Below are positions 15,357 to 21,867 of a DNA stretch of 36,129 nt, in pieces. The stretch lies in contig JAHIVG010000068.1 in assembly GCA_018816705.1 (NCBI GenBank), positions 1 through 36,129 on the forward strand, read 5' to 3'. The notes under the pieces are model-generated. The model was not told the DNA's origin. It made no database searches and saw nothing but the letters and a program-made list of their open reading frames with translations. This DNA is from Nanobdellota archaeon (lineage in GTDB: Archaea; Nanobdellota; Nanobdellia; Woesearchaeales; JAHIVG01). How positions within the stretch are numbered: position 1 is the stretch's first letter; every line of letters begins with the position of its first letter. The translations under genes and the position numbers were made by a program.

Positions 15357-16508
15357 ATGAAAATCCTCTACTCGGCCGAGGACCTGTGGCCCTATGTGGG
15401 CGGCGCGGAAGTCGGACTGGACGAGATGCTCGCGGAGCTGTCAAAGAAGCACGAGGTGCACGCTGTCTGGGTCGGCAAGGAGAAGAAGAAGGACACACCA
15501 TACCATCAGCACCCTCAGCCTTACAGCACTGTCTGGAAGAACGTGCCGTTGTTCAACAGGACCCTGGCCAGGCATTTCTATGCCAACAGCAGATGGACGA
15601 AGGTCCTGCAGAGATACATCGACAGATATAAGCCAGAGCTCATGCTCACGCAGCTGCAGTTCATGCCCGCGTCGATACTGGCAGCGATGCAGAACGGGAT
15701 GAAATCAGTCAGCTTCATCCAGAACTGGGAGCACTTCTGCCCATACCTGTTCATGAACCATGACCCGGAGGAATGCCTGAAGGATTGTTACAAGCACGTG
15801 CCTCTCAGCTATAAGATGCAGTGGCCGTACGTCAAGAAGATACAGAGGATGCATGCCCGAGCCTTCAAGAACACCGACGTGGTCTTCGGAGACTCCCAGT
15901 ACTGCTGTGACGTGCTCAAGATGTTCTACGGCGTCAAGGGATACCCTTTCCACCCGGTCGTGCACCTGGACAAATTCAAGATCGAGCAGAACACGAAAGA
16001 ATATGTCACTTTCATCAATCCCATCCTGACCAAAGGCATAACGACCGTGCTGGAGCTGGTCAGGAAGATGCCGGACACGAAGTTCCTGGTCGTCGGCGGA
16101 GGGAACGTCACGGCAAAGCCGTGGATAGAGAAGGTCAGGAAGGAGCCCAACGTCAAATACATCCCGTGGGAGGACGACATAAGGAAGGTATATTCGAAGA
16201 CCAGGCTGCTCATCGTGCCCTCTACGTGGCCAGAGCCCTGCGGACGGATCGTGTTGGAAGCCGGGATAAATGGGATTCCCACAATAGCAAGTGCTCGAGG
16301 CGGCCTTCCCGAAGCTGTCGGCAAAGGAGGCATATTGGTCAAGGACCATCTGAATGCCGACCTGTGGAAGAAGGCCATCGAGAGGTTCGATGATGATTAT
16401 TACAGGCAGAGATCAAAACTCGCGATTGAGAATGCCAAGGAGCATGACTTCGACCACCAGTTCAGCTACTTCAAGAAGACTTTGGCAGAGAAGGGCATCA
16501 ATCTATGA
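15357..16508 (+). CDS. Glycosyltransferase family 4 with Cys-rich insert
   Basis: A 383-residue GT-B enzyme. The N-terminus MKILYSAEDLWPYVGGAEVGLDEML is the usual GT4 start with the GG donor/acceptor loop. Residues about 125-150 (WEHFCPYLFMNHDPEECLKDCYKH) hold three Cys, similar to GT4 enzymes whose insert resembles a metal-binding Cys cluster. The C-terminal half has FINPILTKGITTVLELVRKMP, FLVVGGGN and the EX7E region STWPEPCGRIVLEAGINGIPTIASARGGLPEAVG. It is the first gene of a two-gene unit, with an ATGA overlap to a HAD protein. It is probably a cytoplasmic sugar transferase in glycan assembly. Confidence 0.9.
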   Translation: MKILYSAEDLWPYVGGAEVGLDEMLAELSKKHEVHAVWVGKEKKKDTPYHQHPQPYSTVWKNVPLFNRTLARHFYANSRWTKVLQRYIDRYKPELMLTQLQFMPASILAAMQNGMKSVSFIQNWEHFCPYLFMNHDPEECLKDCYKHVPLSYKMQWPYVKKIQRMHARAFKNTDVVFGDSQYCCDVLKMFYGVKGYPFHPVVHLDKFKIEQNTKEYVTFINPILTKGITTVLELVRKMPDTKFLVVGGGNVTAKPWIEKVRKEPNVKYIPWEDDIRKVYSKTRLLIVPSTWPEPCGRIVLEAGINGIPTIASARGGLPEAVGKGGILVKDHLNADLWKKAIERFDDDYYRQRSKLAIENAKEHDFDHQFSYFKKTLAEKGINL

Positions 16509-17071
16509 ACATCTACTTCGACATGGGCGGCGTCCTTGAGACATGGAACAACAGGCTCTACATCAAGAGGCTCTCCAAGATGCTCAAGGCCGGCGAGGAG
16601 GAGACTACAAAGGCGTTCCTCGAGTTCCTTCCGTCGGTAGACAGGAACGACATCTCATCAAAGGAATTCCTCCGCAGGATGTGCGAGAAGGTGGACGGCA
16701 GCTGCAGCTATGATGACTTCAAGGAGCTGGGGATGAGCATGATAAAAAAGAAACCAGAGATGATATCATTCGCCAAGAGCCTGAAGGAAAAAGGCCACTT
16801 CATAGGCATATGCTCCAATGCGTGGGATTTTGCAGCCGAGCACTTCAGGCGGCAGCACTTCGAGTATGTCGACCACTTCTTGATAAGCTGTGAGGTCGGC
16901 GTGAGGAAACCTGATCCAGAGATGTATGCACTCATGGAAGAGCCTGACTTATTTATTGACGACTTCCACGAGAACATCGAGGGCGCAAAGAAGGTCGGAT
17001 TGGATGCGATAAAGTTCGAGGGGCTGAAGCACCTGGAAGAGGAGCTGAAGAAAAGGGGATTAAGTTACTGA
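16505..17071 (+). CDS. HAD-family hydrolase (YihX-like subgroup)
   Basis: A 188-residue HAD protein with a helical cap. Motif I is FDMGGVLE (Asp6 nucleophile; the second Asp of DxD is replaced by Gly, as in the YihX/epoxide-hydrolase-N-domain subgroup whose motif I is FDLGNVL). Motif II is CSNAW, motif III is the Lys of VGVRKPDPEMY, and motif IV is LFIDDFHENIEGAK. This makes a phosphatase likely. YihX itself acts on alpha-glucose 1-phosphate, so a sugar phosphate is reasonable here beside a GT4 gene. ATG overlaps the GT4 stop. Confidence 0.82.
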   Translation: MNIYFDMGGVLETWNNRLYIKRLSKMLKAGEEETTKAFLEFLPSVDRNDISSKEFLRRMCEKVDGSCSYDDFKELGMSMIKKKPEMISFAKSLKEKGHFIGICSNAWDFAAEHFRRQHFEYVDHFLISCEVGVRKPDPEMYALMEEPDLFIDDFHENIEGAKKVGLDAIKFEGLKHLEEELKKRGLSY

Positions 17072-17089
17072 ATGTCTCGGTTATCAATG

Positions 17090-17124
17090 TTAACCAAGAA
17101 GAAGAGTATAAGTTTTTCGGTTAA
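17090..17124. terminator. Possible bidirectional terminator between convergent genes
   Basis: TTAACC (17090-17095) and GGTTAA (17119-17124) form an inverted repeat that encloses TTTTT at 17113-17117. A further GGTTA lies at 17079-17083. It sits in the 62-base gap between two convergent genes. Confidence 0.35.
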
Positions 17125-17133
17125 TAGCGTTAT

Positions 17134-18546
17134 CTAAATCTTGATCTTGGACCGGATCACCGACTTCACCATGCCGGGACCGCGGATGAAGAACAGCTTG
17201 GCAAGGCCCTTGACACCAGATTCCTGATATATCATGCGCACGTATTTCTTGTACTGGCCGGAAGACAGGGCTTTCCTGTAGGTCGAGGATTGGCCGATCT
17301 CATAGATCTCCGTAAGCCCCTTGTTGTCCAGGCCGGGATACTCAAGGATTGCATCACAGATGCCATCATAATCATCCCAGTTCCTAGCTTTTAGCCAGCC
17401 TTCTTTCAGGGCCTCCTCATAAAGCGGGGTGCCTGGGAACGGTATTGTCAATGATATCTGGTAAGAGTCACCGTGCTTGATGGCGAACTTGACTGTGTCG
17501 CGCGCCGATTCGATCGTCTCTCCAGGCAGGCCGATGGTGTAGGTGCAATGGGTCCTTATGCCCAGCTCCTTGCAAGCCTTGAGAGTCCTGTTGATGACCT
17601 CTATGGTCGTACCCTTCTTCAGCAGCCTCAGCACCAGCGGTGAGACAGATTCCACGCCGAACTTCATGGCAACGAGGCCTGACTTCTTCAGAAGCTCCAA
17701 TGTCTCTCTCGTAATCGCAGTGTGGCCCATGGCAGACCACGGCACGTCAGGCAATTGCTCTATCTTCAGCCTGGCCAGCTCCTGCAGCATCTTAGGATTC
17801 CCGTTTATCATGTCATCATCGAAATAGAGCTCTTTTGGCTTATACTTCTTCATGGCAAACTTCATCTCATCGATGATGTCCTGCGGGTCTCTGAACCTGT
17901 AATTGCGGCCACCGAACATCAAGAAGATGTTGCAGTAAGAGCACCTGAAAGGGCAGCCACGGCTAGCCATGAACTGAACATTGGGATAGTTGTCGCAGAA
18001 TGCCTCGTTGTACTTGGACAGGTCGAACAGATGGCGGGCAGGCCAAGGGATGGAGTTGATGTCAGGCAGCTCCTTCAGCCTGATGATCTTTTCTTGGGTC
18101 TTGCCGCTGACCAGGTCGCGCAGGGTGAAGTCGTACTCACCGACGATGACATGGTCGATGAAAGTGTTCTTCGACACCTCTTCAGGCAGGGCGCTCGTGT
18201 GCTGGCCTACAGCAACGACCTTGCATCCGAGCTTCTGCTTGATATCCTTCAACAAGGACATATCGTTGGAATAGGATGGAGTCGATATCTCTGCTACCAC
18301 GAAGTCGGGTTTGGACATCCCCAACCTGTAGAAGAACTCCTTCTCAGACAGGTTATGGGCAAGGGCGTCAAGGATGGTAACTTTATGCCCTTCCTTCTCA
18401 AGGACCGCTGCTGATGTGGCCATGTAGAAAGGGAAGGCCCGGAAGCTCACAACAGGTGTCTTGTCGCTCGTATGTGCCCATCTTACGCCTGAACGGGCTG
18501 CGTATTTCTTGCCTCGCCAAGGGAGGTCAACATAAGTGATATTCAT
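17134..18546 (-). CDS. B12-binding-domain radical SAM protein
   Basis: A 470-residue class B-like radical SAM protein. Residues 1-160 match a cobalamin-binding Rossmann-type domain (FRAFPFYMATSAAVLEKEGHKVTILDALAHN, then DFVVAEISTPSYSNDMSLLKDIKQKLG and VVAVGQHTSALPEE). The SAM cluster motif CPFRCSYC has Cys198, Cys202 and Cys205. DDDMINGNP, GVESVSPLVLRLLKKGTT and THCTYTIGLPGET follow in the usual order. No DxHxxG cobalamin-binding motif is evident, so B12 binding is uncertain. Relatives methylate or rearrange lipids and sugars. Its position between glycan genes suggests a carbohydrate or lipid substrate. Confidence 0.85.
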   Translation of the reverse strand: MNITYVDLPWRGKKYAARSGVRWAHTSDKTPVVSFRAFPFYMATSAAVLEKEGHKVTILDALAHNLSEKEFFYRLGMSKPDFVVAEISTPSYSNDMSLLKDIKQKLGCKVVAVGQHTSALPEEVSKNTFIDHVIVGEYDFTLRDLVSGKTQEKIIRLKELPDINSIPWPARHLFDLSKYNEAFCDNYPNVQFMASRGCPFRCSYCNIFLMFGGRNYRFRDPQDIIDEMKFAMKKYKPKELYFDDDMINGNPKMLQELARLKIEQLPDVPWSAMGHTAITRETLELLKKSGLVAMKFGVESVSPLVLRLLKKGTTIEVINRTLKACKELGIRTHCTYTIGLPGETIESARDTVKFAIKHGDSYQISLTIPFPGTPLYEEALKEGWLKARNWDDYDGICDAILEYPGLDNKGLTEIYEIGQSSTYRKALSSGQYKKYVRMIYQESGVKGLAKLFFIRGPGMVKSVIRSKIKI

Positions 18547-18566
18547 GTCAGCATGGTTGTCTGACT

Positions 18567-18576
18567 GTATTTAAAG
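18567..18576 (-). promoter_or_regulatory. TATA box for B12-type radical SAM gene
   Basis: CTTTAAATAC on the minus strand, centred 26 bases before ATG 18546. Being nearly palindromic, it could also drive the plus-strand gene from ATG 18601. Confidence 0.55.
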
Positions 18577-18587
18577 TTTTCCAATAA

Positions 18588-18597
18588 GCTTTTAAAC
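18588..18597 (+). promoter_or_regulatory. Second TATA box in the divergent gap
   Basis: GCTTTTAAAC lies only four bases before ATG 18601 but 26 bases from the in-frame ATG 18619. It argues for a start at 18616 or 18619. Confidence 0.45.
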
Positions 18598-18600
18598 CAC

Positions 18601-20415
18601 ATGGAAATACTTGGAATGATGCACTTAGTCATGTCCAAGAAAGGCAAGAGAACAACGGTTGCACTAGACAAAGGCACAAAGGCCGACAAGGAACTGGCCA
18701 GCTATGCTGGCGCGAAGCTCGAGGCAGAGACCATCAGCTGGTACAAGCGGCTTTCAAAGATGGATGTCAGCGGAAAGCCGCTAAGGGATCGCTTCTTGGT
18801 GGATGGCCTATCCTTCTGGTGGATAATGGAGTCATGGATGTTCGACAGCATCGCATACTATCCTCGGATGAGGGACATCCTGTGGAAGACCGGGGCTTAC
18901 ATCTCCTTGATAGACAAGGAGAAACCTGACATGATCACTTATCTTGGGGAAGAGAATCTTGATTACGCAGTCTTGAAAGAATGCTGCTCAGCGAGGAAAG
19001 TCAGGTTCAAAGCTGAACTAACCGGGAAAGAGGAAGTAAGCAGGCAGCGCATGGGCATGATATACCACTTCTTGAACTTCAGGTATGTCGTCAGGAAGCT
19101 TTACGGATATCTGCTGCCGGGAAAATCTTCTCCCGAGAGGCCGGTGCTGGTCTTCCCGCCGCATCACTGGAAGCACATCTTCGACCCCGTGAGCAAGAGG
19201 TTCATTGTGGGTGATCCTTACACCACACCTGTCGTCAACGCGCTGAAGAAGAAGGTCTCGACGCTGTCTGTGGACACTGCGGGCGAGCACATGAAGGAAT
19301 TCGGGCTAGGGAGGATGAGGCAGAAGAGGAACGGCCACACATGGTTCGAGAACTATCTTTGCTGGAGTGATTTCAGCGCTGCCCGCAAGGAGAGGAAGAG
19401 ACTGCAGAAAGAAGCTGAAAAGGCAAGCAAGAGCCTCAAGGACGTGGACTTCAATGGTGTCAAGGTGTGGAAGCTCTTCGAGAGGCAATTCTACGCATAC
19501 TTCGAGTACAGGCTGATGAACCACCTCATCATGCACCGCGTGATAGGGAGGATGCTGGACAAGGTCAAGCCCAGAGCCATATTCTTCTCAGCCGAGACAG
19601 GTGACTACGGCAAGATAATCTTCCATCTGGCTGCGAAGAGGGGGATTCCGGTCATTGCCATGCAGCACGGCGTGCTCAACCTGGACATCAGGTGCTTCAG
19701 GGAGAAGGATGATGGATGCCCGCTTCCAAGCGTGACAGCTGTCTACGGCCAGATGGACAAGGATTTTCTCGTGAAAGAGGGCAATTACGAGCCCTCGACT
19801 GTAATGCCCATCGGATCCCAGAGGTTCGATGTGATTGCCTTCAGCGACAAGCTGTATGACAAGAAAGAGATAAGGAAGGACCTAGGTTTGACCCAGAAGA
19901 AGACTGTGTTCATCGCCACACAGCCCATTCCCGAGCTGGAGATAAGGTATGGCTTCATACGCGAAGCATGCAATGTCTTGAAGGAACTGCCGGTCGACGT
20001 GATCATAAAAGTGCACCCGACTGAGGAAGAGGAGCCCTACAGGAAGCTTGCCAAAGAGATCGGGATCAAGAGATGCATCGTGACCAAGAGTTATGACAGC
20101 TATAAAGCGATGTATGCAAGCGATCTGGTCATAATCGCCACTTCTACCATCGGCCTGGAGGCCATGATAATGGGCAAGCCGGTCATGGTGGTGAACTTCA
20201 CAGGCAAGCCGGACGAAGTTCCTTACGCCTTGGAGGGCGCGGCGCTCGCAGCGAGGACACCCAAGGAAGTGAAGCAGCGCCTGGAGGAATGGCATGCTGG
20301 CAAGGCTGGGCTCGAAGCGGGCATGAAAAGGTATGTCAAGATGGCATGCGCATACACGGACGGCAAGTCCAGCCAGAGGATTGCAAAGCTGATTCTCAAG
20401 AAAATAAAGCCATAA
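18601..20415 (+). CDS. Capsule/teichoic-type GT-B glycosyltransferase-like protein
   Basis: A 604-residue protein whose C-terminal half is a GT-B donor domain like those of capsule polysaccharide (KpsS/LipB) and CDP-glycerol transferases: AMQHGVLN near 353-360, TVFIATQPIPELE, DVIIKVHPTEEEEPY near 467-481, then YDSYKAMYASDLVIIATSTIGLEAMIMGKPVMVVNF. The N-terminal 250 residues are variable and I do not recognise them. A polar, basic helix (AARKERKRLQKEAEKASKSLKD) links the halves. No signal peptide is seen, so it is cytoplasmic. The start is uncertain: ATG 18601, 18616, 18619 and 18631 are all in frame, and promoter spacing favours 18619. It probably adds a sugar or polyol phosphate to a growing surface polymer. 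Confidence 0.75.
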   Translation: MEILGMMHLVMSKKGKRTTVALDKGTKADKELASYAGAKLEAETISWYKRLSKMDVSGKPLRDRFLVDGLSFWWIMESWMFDSIAYYPRMRDILWKTGAYISLIDKEKPDMITYLGEENLDYAVLKECCSARKVRFKAELTGKEEVSRQRMGMIYHFLNFRYVVRKLYGYLLPGKSSPERPVLVFPPHHWKHIFDPVSKRFIVGDPYTTPVVNALKKKVSTLSVDTAGEHMKEFGLGRMRQKRNGHTWFENYLCWSDFSAARKERKRLQKEAEKASKSLKDVDFNGVKVWKLFERQFYAYFEYRLMNHLIMHRVIGRMLDKVKPRAIFFSAETGDYGKIIFHLAAKRGIPVIAMQHGVLNLDIRCFREKDDGCPLPSVTAVYGQMDKDFLVKEGNYEPSTVMPIGSQRFDVIAFSDKLYDKKEIRKDLGLTQKKTVFIATQPIPELEIRYGFIREACNVLKELPVDVIIKVHPTEEEEPYRKLAKEIGIKRCIVTKSYDSYKAMYASDLVIIATSTIGLEAMIMGKPVMVVNFTGKPDEVPYALEGAALAARTPKEVKQRLEEWHAGKAGLEAGMKRYVKMACAYTDGKSSQRIAKLILKKIKP

Positions 20416-20416
20416 T

Positions 20417-20426
20417 CTTTATAAAT
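20417..20426 (+). promoter_or_regulatory. TATA box for first pilin-like unit
   Basis: CTTTATAAAT, immediately after the preceding stop and centred 26 bases before ATG 20448. Confidence 0.6.
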
Positions 20427-20447
20427 GACAGAAGGCAGAACATGAGC

Positions 20448-20720
20448 ATGGCAAATAAAAGAGGTCAGGGGCTGCCGATGAACACCATCGTCATCGCTGC
20501 AATAGCGCTGATGGTCATGATCGTTCTCATAATCATATTCGTCAACAAGATGAACGAAGGCGAGGACACCCTCAACAGCTGTGGCATATTCGCAAACGGC
20601 CAGTGCTATGATGGGGATAGCTGCCCCGAAGGCCATCAGATAGTCCCCAACGTCAAGGAATGCAGCCAGGGGAAGGTATGCTGCATACAGCTAAAAGACG
20701 ATGAAGAAGGCACAGACTGA
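20448..20720 (+). CDS. Pilin-like Cys-rich small protein (class III signal-like)
   Basis: A 90-residue protein. It begins with KRGQGLPMNTIVIAA and one hydrophobic segment (about 13-33), the N-terminal pattern that I associate with pilin-like proteins in DPANN archaea; K/R-G-Q is the archaeal prepilin cleavage context. The outside part is only about 55 residues with six Cys (C..C..C..C..CC), so a small disulfide-stabilised knob is likely. ATG 20448 is preferred by promoter spacing; ATG 20442 would add two residues. It is the first gene of a five-gene unit and overlaps the next gene by 20 bases. Confidence 0.78.
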   Translation: MANKRGQGLPMNTIVIAAIALMVMIVLIIIFVNKMNEGEDTLNSCGIFANGQCYDGDSCPEGHQIVPNVKECSQGKVCCIQLKDDEEGTD

Positions 20721-20820
20721 CAGCACCCTGCTGAACTGGATAATAATGCTCCTCATCATAGTCCTTGCTGCAGCCATAGTCATGATAATCCGGGGCGGGA
20801 TAAAGAAGGTGTCTTTCTGA
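20701..20820 (+). CDS. 39-aa single-membrane-span peptide
   Basis: ATG 20701 opens a 39-codon frame that ends TGA at 20818. The peptide is a polar N-terminus (MKKAQTDSTLLNW), one strong membrane helix (IIMLLIIVLAAAIVMII) and a basic tail (RGGIKKVSF). Its start lies 20 bases inside the previous gene and its stop overlaps the following ATG (TGATG), so the tight packing supports translation. The tail charge suggests that the C-terminus stays inside and the N-terminus outside, unlike the pilin-like neighbours, or that the short N-terminus with two Lys also stays inside. Function unknown; possibly a subunit or chaperone of the anchored proteins beside it. Confidence 0.6.
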   Translation: MKKAQTDSTLLNWIIMLLIIVLAAAIVMIIRGGIKKVSF

Positions 20821-21731
20821 TGCGAAAAGGGATAATAAACACGCTGCCAAACCTCATAATAGTCCTCATAGTGATAAGCCTGCTGTTCCTGTTCGGCTAC
20901 AAGCTTAGGGAGGTCATGGCGCCCGCAGGGGTAGACAGGGACATAGGGCCTTTCATCAACGCTTATCTGAGGGATCCGCTGATGAAGTTCGAGATACTGA
21001 AGCTGGAGTTCCCCATACAGACCAGATACATTGATCAGGATACGGTGGAGGATTGCGGGCCATACTGCATAGAGGGTGCCAATGAACAAGGATATTTCCA
21101 GCCTGAGTTCGACATGGACCCGAAGAAATATAACAAGCAGGTCGAAGACCGCCAGGTAGAGATATGGGAGCTGGCCATGAACGAGATAGTCGCGTATGAG
21201 ATGGAAGACTGCTGGCATGACATGGGAGAAGGCCGGCTTCCCTTGTTCGACAAGTGGTACTCGCGGATAAACAGGGAATGGCAAGGCCCGCCGAAGTACG
21301 AGGAATGGGTAGGGTACTACGGAAAGGACCAGCCGCCCGTGTTCTGCGTGATATGCGCACGCATCGAAGTGGACCCGGAAGTCTCTGCAGTGGTAGGCAA
21401 CGAGATAACCTCGCTACCAAGGTATCTGCAGAAGTTCCCCACCAAGCACAGGGAGGGACTGAGCATAATGAATTATATGCGCACAGCAGGAGAGAGTGCG
21501 CTTTACTCCAGGGACTACAAGTACAGCACCGACGAGCCATGGGCTGTGATATTCGCGAGGGTGAATACCCTCCAGACCACGAAGATATTCGATTGGTTCG
21601 CAAGCAAGAAAGTGCCGATAGTGAATTTCCAGATATCGAGGGATGAATATGACCATGAAGACAAGAGCGCGATGTTCCTCGTCCCGTACAGGGAAGTGGA
21701 TATGCTCTGCACCCACCTGGCTAACTCGTAA
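20820..21731 (+). CDS. N-terminally anchored extracytoplasmic protein (303 aa)
   Basis: It starts MRKGIINTLPNLIIVLIVISLLFLFGY: K-G and one membrane helix (about 10-27), with the remaining 275 residues outside. There are seven Cys, in DCGPYCIEG, EDCWHDMGE, FCVICARI and near the C-terminus (MLCTHLANS), which suggests disulfides and an extracellular location. The soluble part is acidic and aromatic, without a family that I recognise. It overlaps the 39-aa gene by one base, and the next hydrophobic-peptide frame begins within its last 90 bases. It is probably a structural or minor-pilin-like subunit of the surface assembly encoded here. Confidence 0.78.
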   Translation: MRKGIINTLPNLIIVLIVISLLFLFGYKLREVMAPAGVDRDIGPFINAYLRDPLMKFEILKLEFPIQTRYIDQDTVEDCGPYCIEGANEQGYFQPEFDMDPKKYNKQVEDRQVEIWELAMNEIVAYEMEDCWHDMGEGRLPLFDKWYSRINREWQGPPKYEEWVGYYGKDQPPVFCVICARIEVDPEVSAVVGNEITSLPRYLQKFPTKHREGLSIMNYMRTAGESALYSRDYKYSTDEPWAVIFARVNTLQTTKIFDWFASKKVPIVNFQISRDEYDHEDKSAMFLVPYREVDMLCTHLANS

Positions 21732-21867
21732 GGGGACAGCCGGAGGGTGGCAGATAATAGTGATGCTGATACTGGGACTGGCGGCTGTGGCGTTCATAAT
21801 ATACGTCGCGGTCCAGATCAAGGGCGGAGGACTGGGTATAATTGAGTACATCAAGAAGACTTTTTAA
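21643..21867 (+). CDS. Short membrane peptide with uncertain start (up to 74 aa)
   Basis: The convincing part is the C-terminal half, RKGTAGGWQIIVMLILGLA then VAFIIYVAVQIKGGGLGIIEYIKKTF: a K-G prepilin-like context and one membrane helix. Upstream of RKG the frame has no ATG, GTG or TTG until ATG 21643, 21649 or 21655, all within the end of the 303-aa gene; a GAGGG at 21638-21642 could serve ATG 21649. The residues between would be a mere overprint of the previous gene. Either the N-terminus is overlong, a rare start such as ATA or CTA is used, or the two genes were once joined or shifted. The next gene starts 26 bases before its stop. Confidence 0.55.
   Translation: MNMTMKTRARCSSSRTGKWICSAPTWLTRKGTAGGWQIIVMLILGLAAVAFIIYVAVQIKGGGLGIIEYIKKTF

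Noticed and set aside
15705-16349. 214-codon minus-strand open frame
   Set aside because: Entirely opposite the GT4 gene whose motifs are complete; no promoter.
17722-18414. 230-codon plus-strand open frame
   Set aside because: Opposite the B12-type radical SAM gene; no recognisable domain.
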